Source: Oscillospiraceae bacterium (GTDB lineage: Bacteria > Bacillota > Clostridia > Oscillospirales > Ruminococcaceae). From it: DNA of 7,039 nt. A program made the position numbers and the translations under genes. The stretch covers positions 1-7,039 of the forward strand of contig JAQUTM010000119.1 in assembly GCA_028694405.1 (NCBI GenBank), given 5' to 3'. The stretch's first letter is position 1. Each line of letters starts with the position of its first letter. A model generated the notes under the pieces. The model had not been told where the DNA came from, ran no database searches, and saw only the letters and a program-made list of their open reading frames with translations. Shown here piece after piece: positions 1 through 6,686 of the stretch.

Positions 1-319
1 CATTACAAAAGTAAATGCTAAAGTTTCGTTTGACGGCATGCGCGCCAAAGATGCCTTGGCAACTCAGGTTGTAAATAACTTTTTAGATTATGTTGCGTGC
101 GGCATCACCAATATTGTAAACACCTTTCAACCGGAAATTTTATGTGTTGGCGGCGGTATTTCTAAAGAGGGAGAAACTTTATTACAGCCTGTGCGGGAGC
201 GTTTAGATAAAGAAGAGTATAACCGCACCGGTACCCGGCGTACAAAGTTGGTTACGGCACTTTTGCGCAATGACGCAGGAATTATAGGTGCAGCCTTGCT
301 GGGTACACAAAAAAGATAA
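1..319 (+). CDS. glcK: ROK-family glucokinase, C-terminal fragment
   Basis: Partial gene cut by the left edge. The frame is open from base 2 and ends at TAA 317-319, leaving about 105 C-terminal residues. ROK glucokinases phosphorylate glucose with ATP to glucose-6-phosphate in the cytoplasm. The visible part matches the end of the family: an amphipathic helix (ALATQVVNNFLDYVACGI), then a strand and glycine-rich turn ILCVGGGIS (GGGIS at about 149-163) typical of the ROK nucleotide-binding C-lobe, and a final DAGIIGAALLG segment. The catalytic Asp and the zinc-binding Cys motif would lie upstream, outside the window, so activity cannot be judged. The methionine codon at 38 is internal, not the start. 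murB follows 22 bases later in the same direction. Another ROK kinase or a ROK repressor is possible, but the sequence flavour and the downstream pfkA favour glucokinase. Confidence 0.87.
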   Translation, partial: ITKVNAKVSFDGMRAKDALATQVVNNFLDYVACGITNIVNTFQPEILCVGGGISKEGETLLQPVRERLDKEEYNRTGTRRTKLVTALLRNDAGIIGAALLGTQKR

Positions 320-330
320 CGACACAAATA

Positions 331-337
331 GGAGAGG
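331..337 (+). promoter_or_regulatory. murB ribosome binding site
   Basis: GGAGAGG lies 4 bases before ATG 342 (7 bases after its GGAG core). It settles the murB start at 342, against an in-frame GTG at 288 that would overlap the glucokinase gene and has no Shine-Dalgarno sequence in front of it. Confidence 0.85.
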
Positions 338-341
338 TAAC

Positions 342-1247
342 ATGGTACAAACTCAAAATCTGCTGAAAGAAGTAAAGGAATACAACATTGAAATAAGCAG
401 CGACGTTGTACTAGCACCTTATACAAGCTTTAAAATCGGTGGCCCGGCAAAATGGTTTTGTTCGCCTAAAAATGAAGAAGAATTAAAAACAATTCTTTCC
501 CTTTGCAAAAAATATAATGTGCGCTACTATTTTTTTGGACGTGGCTCTAACGTTTTATTTGCAGATGAAGGATTTGACGGTGTCATCATTCACATCGGTA
601 CGCATTTAAGCGATATTAAAGCGGAAGGCAACCACATCATTGCACAAGCAGGAGCACCTTTGGCGCAAATTTGCAACACAGCAGCCGAAAACGGTTTAGC
701 CGGGTTGGAATTTGCCTTTGGTATTCCCGGTTGCTTGGGCGGCGCTGTATTTATGAATGCAGGCGCTTATGGGGGAGAAATGAAAGATGTGGTAGAAAGC
801 GTAACTTATATAAATTACAATGGAGAAATAGTAACCAAACCTGGCTCCGAACTGGAATTTGGCTATCGCACCAGTTGTTTTCAGCATAACGGCGGCTGCA
901 TTTTACAGGCGAGATTATCTTTAGAAACAGGTGACAAAGCTGCTATACAAGAAAAAATGCAAGGGTACTTAAAAAGTCGCGCCGACAAGCAGCCTTTGGA
1001 TATGCCCAGCGCAGGCAGCGCCTTTAAGCGGCCGGTAGGTGCTTTTGCGGGGCAGCTGATTCAAGAATGTGGATTGCGCGGTTTTTCTGTAGGCGGTGCG
1101 GCTATAAGTACCAAGCACTGCGGATTTGTAGTAAATACCGGTAATGCCACTTGTAAAGATGTGCTAACCTTAGCCGACGAGGTTTGTCGCATTGTAACAG
1201 AAAAAACAGGTTTTACATTGGAAAAGGAAATTAGAGTAGTAAGATAA
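342..1247 (+). CDS. murB: UDP-N-acetylenolpyruvoylglucosamine reductase (MurB)
   Basis: The 301-residue protein is the flavoenzyme of the second committed step of peptidoglycan synthesis. It reduces UDP-GlcNAc-enolpyruvate to UDP-N-acetylmuramate with NADPH via FAD, in the cytoplasm. An FAD-binding PCMH-type domain covers about residues 28-195, with TSFKIGGPA (28-36), GRGSNVL (66-72) and GIPGCLGGAVFMNAGAYGGE (127-146). The MurB C-terminal domain covers about 200-300. Expected active-site residues are present: Arg176 in GYRTS, Ser226 in SAGSAFKRP (the proton donor position), and Glu296 in LEKEIR near the C-terminus. Length and lack of the long insertion of the E. coli enzyme fit the short type II class usual in Gram-positives. 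The start is fixed by the strong GGAGAGG. The gene follows the glucokinase by 22 bases and precedes rapZ by 49, consistent with co-transcription. Confidence 0.97.
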   Translation: MVQTQNLLKEVKEYNIEISSDVVLAPYTSFKIGGPAKWFCSPKNEEELKTILSLCKKYNVRYYFFGRGSNVLFADEGFDGVIIHIGTHLSDIKAEGNHIIAQAGAPLAQICNTAAENGLAGLEFAFGIPGCLGGAVFMNAGAYGGEMKDVVESVTYINYNGEIVTKPGSELEFGYRTSCFQHNGGCILQARLSLETGDKAAIQEKMQGYLKSRADKQPLDMPSAGSAFKRPVGAFAGQLIQECGLRGFSVGGAAISTKHCGFVVNTGNATCKDVLTLADEVCRIVTEKTGFTLEKEIRVVR

Positions 1248-1296
1248 ATAAAAGCGTTTGGCAGTTAGCAGCTGCAAAAGAATTGAGTGTGAGATA

Positions 1297-2160
1297 ATGA
1301 GTTTACTAATTGTTACAGGTCTTTCCGGCGCAGGAAAATCTTTAGCGGTAAATGCGCTGGAAGATATCGGATATTTTTGCATTGACAATATTCCACCCAG
1401 CCTATTAAGTAAGTTTGTGGATTTTTCCTTACAGGGAGAAAACAGTTTACAGCAGGTTGCAATGGTAATTGATATCCGAGGTGGTAAAAGTTACGAGAGT
1501 ATGCGAGCTGCTATCGACCAGCTGCGAGACCGAGAAATTGATTACAAAATTTTATTTTTAGATGCACGGAGTGAAGTTTTGGAACGACGCTACAAAGAGA
1601 CTCGCCGTCGTCACCCCATCAGCTTGCAATCAAACTGTCCTATTGATGAAGCCATCTGCGAGGAACGTAAAATTTTAGCTCCTTTATATGAAAAAGCAGA
1701 TTACATTATTGATACTTCTATTCTCTCTACTTCTCAGTTGAAAGATAGAGTTGTTTCATTATTTGTAAAAGGCAGCCAAGGTTCTATGGCACTTAATATT
1801 TTAAGCTTTGGCTTTAAGTATGGTTTGCCCAAAGAGGCAGATATTGTTTTTGATGTGCGCTGCTTACCAAATCCTTTTTACATTGCAGATTTAAAGGAAA
1901 AAACGGGCTTAGACCATGAAGTATCGGATTATGTGCTGCAATTTGAAGAGGCCAGAGCTCTTTTGGAAAAACAAAAGGATTTAATTGGCTACTCTTTGCC
2001 TCTGTATGTAAAAGAGGGTAAAAGCCAGCTTACCATCGCTGTAGGGTGTACCGGCGGCAAGCACCGCAGTGTAACTTTTGCCGAAAAAATTGCAGATTTT
2101 ACCCGCACCTTAGGTTTTATTCCGCTTATTCATCACCGAGATTTAAATCGTACTTATTAA
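1297..2160 (+). CDS. rapZ: RapZ/YvcJ family P-loop nucleotide-binding protein
   Basis: The 287-residue protein has family-typical length. The N-terminal P-loop domain opens with Walker A GLSGAGKS (8-15), followed by the conserved FCIDNIPPSLL. A strand VAMVIDIRGG and the block DARSEVLERRYKETRRRHP (89-107) follow. The C-terminal domain shows FGFKYGLPKEADIVFDVRCLPNPF (in 171-194) and GCTGGKHRS (250-258). In Bacillus the homologue YvcJ binds and hydrolyses nucleotides and influences competence; in E. coli RapZ is an RNA-binding adaptor controlling glmS. The substrate or partner here is unknown. ATG 1297 is preferred to the in-frame TTG 1258 because the P-loop then begins at residue 8, as in relatives. 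The ribosome site is weak (TGAG at 1284-1287), so the start is slightly uncertain. The protein ends HHRDLNRTY with no basic tail. whiA begins 8 bases after the stop. Confidence 0.95.
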   Translation: MSLLIVTGLSGAGKSLAVNALEDIGYFCIDNIPPSLLSKFVDFSLQGENSLQQVAMVIDIRGGKSYESMRAAIDQLRDREIDYKILFLDARSEVLERRYKETRRRHPISLQSNCPIDEAICEERKILAPLYEKADYIIDTSILSTSQLKDRVVSLFVKGSQGSMALNILSFGFKYGLPKEADIVFDVRCLPNPFYIADLKEKTGLDHEVSDYVLQFEEARALLEKQKDLIGYSLPLYVKEGKSQLTIAVGCTGGKHRSVTFAEKIADFTRTLGFIPLIHHRDLNRTY

Positions 2161-2168
2161 GAGGTTAT

Positions 2169-3086
2169 ATGAGCTTTTCGATAGACGTAAAAAGAGAAAT
2201 ATGCGCACATGAAATTCACAAAAAATGCTGTGCCGTAGCTACAAGCTACGGCATTGCCTGTTTTGGAAAATATTTTGATTCTCGGGGATTGATATTTCAT
2301 ACCGAACAGGCTTTTATTGCCCAGTACGCCAAACATGCCTTTGAGCAAATTGGTGTGTTTGGGAAAATTTATGTTAAAGGCGGCGGGGAAAAACGATTGT
2401 ATGAATATGCGATTAAAGAACCCGAACAAGTAAAAAAAATGCTGCATATTTTTGGACATACAGGTGAGGAGCCCAGTGTGCGTCTTAATAAGCATAATTT
2501 GCGTTGTGCTGAATGTGCAAGCCACTTTATAGCTGCCGCTTTTTTATGCTGTGGAACCAGCTCTAACCCGGAAAAAGAATATAATCTGGAATTTGTTTGC
2601 AGCCGCCATAATTTAATAAAAGACTTTGAAACTTTTTTAAAGCAACAAACTTTTTTACCAAAATACACCCTAAGAAAAGGTAATCACGTTATTTACTTTA
2701 AAGCGAGCGAACAGATTGAAGATATTCTTACGACTATGGGTGCCACAAACAGCAGTTTGCAAATAATGAAGCTGAAAGTATTTAAGGATTTTAGAAATAA
2801 AGCCAACCGCATAACCAACTGCGAAACCGCAAACATAGATAAAATTATTGAAGCTACGCAGGTTACCGTTCAAGCTATTGGATACTTAATCTCTAAAGAT
2901 GCCTTAGCGGCACTGCCTGAAAACTTACAGCAAGTTGCGCTTTTGCGTATGGAAAACCAAGATATCAGTTTAAGTGAACTTGCAAAAATGGTACAGCCGC
3001 CCATTAGTAAAAGCGGACTGTCACATCGCCTAAAAAAAATCGAAACCATTGCCGCGACGATGCGAGAAAAGGAAAAAAATGAGTGA
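2169..3086 (+). CDS. whiA: DNA-binding protein WhiA
   Basis: The 305-residue protein is a WhiA/YvcL family member. WhiA fuses a degenerate LAGLIDADG homing-endonuclease-like domain (about residues 1-205, without nuclease activity) to a C-terminal helix-turn-helix. In Streptomyces it is a sporulation and division regulator; in Bacillus it affects division and chromosome segregation. Visible hallmarks are the N-terminal MSFSIDVKREICAHE with paired Cys, the linker motif NCETANIDK (217-225), and the HTH region LPENLQQVALLRM...ISLSELAKMV...SKSGLSHRLKKIE (249-292). The usual RGAFL core motif reads AAAFL (122-126). AAGAGG (2159-2164), overlapping the rapZ stop, lies 4 bases before ATG 2169 and sets the start; the longer upstream reading overlaps rapZ. 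A perfect hairpin-forming repeat lies at 2231-2253. The TGA stop falls inside the start of dnaE, suggesting translational coupling. The gene normally between rapZ and whiA, yvcK, is absent. Confidence 0.95.
   Translation: MSFSIDVKREICAHEIHKKCCAVATSYGIACFGKYFDSRGLIFHTEQAFIAQYAKHAFEQIGVFGKIYVKGGGEKRLYEYAIKEPEQVKKMLHIFGHTGEEPSVRLNKHNLRCAECASHFIAAAFLCCGTSSNPEKEYNLEFVCSRHNLIKDFETFLKQQTFLPKYTLRKGNHVIYFKASEQIEDILTTMGATNSSLQIMKLKVFKDFRNKANRITNCETANIDKIIEATQVTVQAIGYLISKDALAALPENLQQVALLRMENQDISLSELAKMVQPPISKSGLSHRLKKIETIAATMREKEKNE
2231..2253 (+). repeat. perfect 10-bp inverted repeat within whiA
   Basis: TGCCGTAGCT (2231-2240), spacer ACA (2241-2243), then AGCTACGGCA (2244-2253), the exact reverse complement. 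In RNA this would form a 10-bp stem with a 3-base loop. It lies 62 bases after the whiA A of ATG and encodes part of residues 21-29. No T-run follows, so it does not look like an intrinsic terminator. Its function is unknown. Confidence 0.9.
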
Positions 3087-6000
3087 CAAGCAAAACAACT
3101 TTACACACTTGCATGTGCATACAGAATACAGTTTATTAGATGGAGCCTGCCGTATTGACAGCTTATTTGAGCGCGTAAAACAGCTGGGTCAAACCGCTAT
3201 TGCCATTACAGACCACGGTAATATGTTTGGCACGGTAGAATTTTATTTGGCTGCAAAAAAAGCGGGAATCAAACCCATTATCGGCTGTGAGGTGTACGTT
3301 GCTACGCGTACCCGCTTTGATAAAGTGCACAAAATAGACGGTTACAATCATTTGGTACTGCTGTGTAAAAATGAAGTAGGCTATAAAAACTTAATAAAGC
3401 TTGTCAGCGCAGGCTATGTGGAAGGGTTTTATAATAAACCCCGTATCGACCACGAGCTCCTTGAAAAACACCACGAGGGGCTTATTTGTTTGTCTGCCTG
3501 TTTGGCGGGTGAAGTACCCCAGGCTCTGCTTTCCGGAGATACGGAAAAAGCCAAAGAAAATGCTCTGTTTTACCAATCGCTTTTTGGTGCAGAGAACTAT
3601 TATATTGAATTGCAAGACCACGGCATTAAAGAACAACAGCAAGTGCTGCCTTTGCTTATAAAATTAAGTCGAGAGTTGGGCATTCCCTTGGTTGCCACCA
3701 ACGATGCGCATTATCTGGCAAAAGAAGATGCTAAAATGCAGCACATCTTAATTTGTATTCAAACCAACAAAACCGTTAACGACGATGATGTTTTAGAATT
3801 TGAAACAGAAGAATTTTATATTAAAAGCACACAGGAAATGTACGATTTATTCCGTATGGTGCCCGATGCCTGCGAAAACACCAATAAAATTGCCGATATG
3901 TGCGATTTTAACTTTGAATTTGGTGTTACCAAGCTGCCATACTTTGAAGCACCGGACGGACAAGATAACAGATCTTATTTTATAAATTTATGTAGATCCG
4001 GCTTGCAAAAGTATTATGGGCCAGAAGTGCCTGCTGCCGTGCAAGAACGGTTAGACTATGAAATTGAAATTATCGACAGAATGGGATACATAAACTATTA
4101 TCTCATTGTTTTTGATTTCATCAATTATGCAAAAAGCAAAGGGATACCTGTAGGGCCCGGACGTGGCAGCGGTGCCGGCAGCTTAGCCGCTTACTGTATT
4201 GGCATAACAGGTATTGACCCTATACGCTATAACTTGCTGTTTGAGCGTTTTTTAAATCCGGAACGCGTAAGTATGCCCGACTTTGACATAGATTTTTGTT
4301 ACGAGCGCCGCCAAGAAGTAATTGACTATGTTGTGCGCAAATACGGCGCCGACCATGTGGCACAAATTATAACCTTTGGAACAATGGCGGCACGAGGTGC
4401 CATTCGAGACGTAGCACGTGTACTGGAAATTCCTTATGCGCAGGCAGATACGGTGGCTAAGCTGGTGCCAATGGAATTAAAAATGACTTTGCAAAAAGCC
4501 CTCAAGGTTTCTGCTGATTTAAGAAAGCTTTACGAAACCGACCAAAAGGTGAAAGAGCTTATTGATACCGCTATTAAAATAGAGGGTATGCCACGCCATT
4601 CTTCTACCCATGCTGCGGGAGTTGTTATAACCCGAGAGGCAGCAAATGAATATGTGCCGCTAGTATGTAATGACGGTCAAATAGCAACCCAGTTTACCAT
4701 GACGCGTATTGAAGAACTGGGTCTGTTAAAGATGGACTTTTTAGGATTGCGCACCCTTACGGTTATCCATGATGCACAAGAAATGATAAGACGGCAGACG
4801 CCGGATTTTTCTATAGAACATATTCCGCTAGACGATAAAGAAACTTTTGCCATGCTTAGCCAAGGGGCGGCTACCGGTGTGTTCCAGTTTGAAAGCAGTG
4901 GTATGCGCAGCGTGCTTACACGTCTCGGCCCACGCGATATTGAAGATTTAATTGCGGTAATTTCGCTCTATCGTCCAGGTCCTATGGACAGTATTCCTAC
5001 CTATATTCAAAATAGGCATGAACCATCAAAAATCCGTTACAAGCACCCAAGCTTAGCCCATATTCTTGATGTAACCAACGGCTGTATTGTATATCAAGAG
5101 CAAGTAATGCAAATTTGCCGAGAGCTTGCAGGATATAGCTATGGGCAGGCAGATATGGTACGCCGCGCCATGAGCAAAAAGAAACATGATGTAATGGAAA
5201 AAGAACGGAAAAACTTTGTTTACGGCAATAATCAAGCCGGGCACGAATGTGTAGGCTGTGTGGCAAAGGGCATTCCCGAAAATATTGCCAATGAAATTTT
5301 TGATGACATGAGCAGTTTTGCCAGTTATGCTTTTAATAAATCTCACGCAGCGGCTTATGCACTGGTGGCTTATCAAACCGCCTATTTAAAATGTCATTAT
5401 GAAAAAGAATTTATGGCAGCGCTGCTTACCAGTGTACTGGATAACACCAATAAAGTAATTGAATATTCTGGTGAATGTCAACATATGGGGATTTCTGTTT
5501 TACCTCCTGACATTAACATTAGCGGCAGCGGTTTTACAGTAGACGGAAACAATTTGCGATTTGGATTACTGGCATTAAAAAATGTAGGCAGCGGCCTTAT
5601 ACAAAGAATTATTACCCAACGAGAGGAAAACGGCACTTTTACAAGCTTTTATAACTTTTGCAGCCGTTTGTACGGTACCGAGCTAAACCGAAGAGCAGTG
5701 GAAAGCTTTATTAAAAGCGGCGCTTTAGACGGTCTTGAAAAAACACGGCATCAAATGTTAGAAGGACTAGAAGGCGTTTTAAAAAGCGTAGAGAGCGAAG
5801 CAAGGCGCAATGTTGAGGGCCAGCTGAACTTTTTTGAGAGTTCCGGCAACGGGGAAATGGGCGAGTACGAACTAAAATTTGTACCCGAATATTCTGTATC
5901 AGAATTGCTTAAAATGGAAAAGGAGATTAGCGGGTTATATCTGTCCGGCCACCCTTTAAATGCATATCGAGAGATAATAGAAAAAATTTCCACCTGCAAT

Positions 6001-6555
6001 ATTTTACAGTTAACAGGTGAAAATGGAAAAGATCTTGATAATTCCCGTTTGACCTTGGTTTGTGCGATTGTGCGCACCAAATATTTAACCACCAAATCGG
6101 ACAGTATGATGGCATTTATGACTGTGGAGGATTTAACCGGTACACTGGAGGTTATCGTTTTTCCCAAAACGCTTTTAGATTGCAGCGAGTGTATTGTAGA
6201 CAACGCCGTAGTTGTAGTAGAGGGACGCGCAAACATAAAAGATGATGACGGTGCCAAGCTGATAGCCGAAAAAATTGTTCCTATCGACAACTATGAACCC
6301 GAAAAATTAAAAATAAACACAAAAACCGAAAAATATGGTCTATATCTGAAAATTCCAAGCAGACAGACACAAATGTATAGTCAAGTAACCGATTTACTGG
6401 ATATTTTTAAAGGGAATTTACCGGTTTATATGTATTTTGAGGACGTGGAAAAGCTAATGTTAGCTCCAAAATCCATGTGGGTTTTAAATAATGACAAACT
6501 TTTTGGCGAATTACAGGATATATTAGGAGAAAAAAACGTCGTTATTAAGGATTAG
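3079..6555 (+). CDS. dnaE: DNA polymerase III subunit alpha (DnaE)
   Basis: The 1158-residue C-family DNA polymerase is full length (E. coli DnaE is 1160). Domains in order: PHP (about 8-280) with HLHVHTEYSLLDG (10-22), TDHGN (44-48), GCEVY (69-73) and NDAHYL (208-213); polymerase core with GPGRGSGAGS (359-368), PDFDIDF (400-406) giving catalytic Asp401 and Asp403, and LKMDFLGLRT with Asp553; the conserved SHAAAYA near 755; a helix-hairpin-helix region near 830-900; a beta-clamp motif QLNFF (915-919) where E. coli has QADMF; and an OB-fold (about 990-1075). It replicates DNA in the cytoplasm. In Firmicutes DnaE usually works beside PolC, extending primers on the lagging strand; PolC is not in this window. 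ATG 3079 is chosen for AAAAGG 6 bases upstream. A TTG at 3049 is in frame but lacks such a site. The gene overlaps whiA by 8 bases. Confidence 0.98.
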   Translation: MSDKQNNFTHLHVHTEYSLLDGACRIDSLFERVKQLGQTAIAITDHGNMFGTVEFYLAAKKAGIKPIIGCEVYVATRTRFDKVHKIDGYNHLVLLCKNEVGYKNLIKLVSAGYVEGFYNKPRIDHELLEKHHEGLICLSACLAGEVPQALLSGDTEKAKENALFYQSLFGAENYYIELQDHGIKEQQQVLPLLIKLSRELGIPLVATNDAHYLAKEDAKMQHILICIQTNKTVNDDDVLEFETEEFYIKSTQEMYDLFRMVPDACENTNKIADMCDFNFEFGVTKLPYFEAPDGQDNRSYFINLCRSGLQKYYGPEVPAAVQERLDYEIEIIDRMGYINYYLIVFDFINYAKSKGIPVGPGRGSGAGSLAAYCIGITGIDPIRYNLLFERFLNPERVSMPDFDIDFCYERRQEVIDYVVRKYGADHVAQIITFGTMAARGAIRDVARVLEIPYAQADTVAKLVPMELKMTLQKALKVSADLRKLYETDQKVKELIDTAIKIEGMPRHSSTHAAGVVITREAANEYVPLVCNDGQIATQFTMTRIEELGLLKMDFLGLRTLTVIHDAQEMIRRQTPDFSIEHIPLDDKETFAMLSQGAATGVFQFESSGMRSVLTRLGPRDIEDLIAVISLYRPGPMDSIPTYIQNRHEPSKIRYKHPSLAHILDVTNGCIVYQEQVMQICRELAGYSYGQADMVRRAMSKKKHDVMEKERKNFVYGNNQAGHECVGCVAKGIPENIANEIFDDMSSFASYAFNKSHAAAYALVAYQTAYLKCHYEKEFMAALLTSVLDNTNKVIEYSGECQHMGISVLPPDINISGSGFTVDGNNLRFGLLALKNVGSGLIQRIITQREENGTFTSFYNFCSRLYGTELNRRAVESFIKSGALDGLEKTRHQMLEGLEGVLKSVESEARRNVEGQLNFFESSGNGEMGEYELKFVPEYSVSELLKMEKEISGLYLSGHPLNAYREIIEKISTCNILQLTGENGKDLDNSRLTLVCAIVRTKYLTTKSDSMMAFMTVEDLTGTLEVIVFPKTLLDCSECIVDNAVVVVEGRANIKDDDGAKLIAEKIVPIDNYEPEKLKINTKTEKYGLYLKIPSRQTQMYSQVTDLLDIFKGNLPVYMYFEDVEKLMLAPKSMWVLNNDKLFGELQDILGEKNVVIKD

Positions 6556-6572
6556 CAACATTTGTCCAGATA

Positions 6573-6600
6573 TTGTGAAAAAATTTTCAATGTTTCACAT
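6573..6600. promoter_or_regulatory. palindromic element upstream of the pfkA promoter, Rex-like operator candidate
   Basis: Two overlapping dyads. TGAAAA (6576-6581) pairs with TTTTCA (6584-6589) around AA, and TGTGAAA (6574-6580) pairs with TTTCACA (6593-6599). The 18 bases from 6573 fit the Gram-positive Rex consensus TTGTGAA-N4-TTCACAA at 12 of 14 defined positions. The element ends just before the -35 box at 6602. Its A-tract/T-tract, centred near -54, could instead be an UP element. A 14-base core also fits the cre pattern except for its central CG. Regulatory function is inference. Confidence 0.4.
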
Positions 6601-6601
6601 C

Positions 6602-6629
6602 TTGAAATTTAGCAAATATCTAATATAAT
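6602..6629 (+). promoter_or_regulatory. sigma-A type promoter for pfkA
   Basis: The -35 box TTGAAA (6602-6607) matches 5 of 6 consensus bases and the -10 box TATAAT (6624-6629) is perfect, with a 16-base spacer. Transcription would start near 6636, giving a leader of about 50 bases before ATG 6687. The surrounding 131-base gap is strongly AT-rich. The promoter makes pfkA transcription independent of the upstream cluster, though read-through from dnaE is possible because no clear terminator is seen. Confidence 0.75.
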
Positions 6630-6673
6630 AAACAAAGATAGAGTTTTGTAGGAAAATTTATTGGCAACGATAT

Positions 6674-6679
6674 GGAGGG
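6674..6679 (+). promoter_or_regulatory. pfkA ribosome binding site
   Basis: GGAGGG sits 7 bases before ATG 6687. It decides against the in-frame ATG at 6672, which overlaps this site and has none of its own. Confidence 0.88.
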
Positions 6680-6686
6680 TATTGAT

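Noticed and set aside
127..426. Minus-strand open frame across the glucokinase-murB junction
   Set aside because: It is antisense to two well-supported genes, has no family resemblance, and is explained by their codon patterns.
665..674. Palindrome GCAAATTTGC in murB
   Set aside because: It is a single short palindrome inside coding sequence, expected by chance and without any associated signal.
1212..1245. Possible promoter for rapZ at the end of murB (TTGGAA, 16 bases, TAAGAT)
   Set aside because: Both boxes match only 4 of 6 bases, which is expected by chance in AT-rich DNA, and the 49-base gap fits simple read-through.
1258..1296. N-terminal extension of rapZ from TTG 1258
   Set aside because: It adds 13 residues before the usual start. 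Family members begin only a few residues before the P-loop, and no ribosome site precedes the TTG.
2157..2525. Minus-strand open frame of 122 codons opposite whiA
   Set aside because: Its Phe/Cys-rich translation is typical of an antisense shadow, and whiA is well supported on the other strand.
5751..6290. Minus-strand open frame of 179 codons
   Set aside because: It lies wholly opposite the dnaE C-terminal region. Its translation is Ser/Thr-rich with no recognisable motif, and dnaE is clearly the real gene.
6574..6599. Intrinsic terminator for dnaE
   Set aside because: The stem is only 7 bp, AT-rich and interrupted by a 12-base loop, and no T-run follows. A regulatory dyad or UP element fits better.
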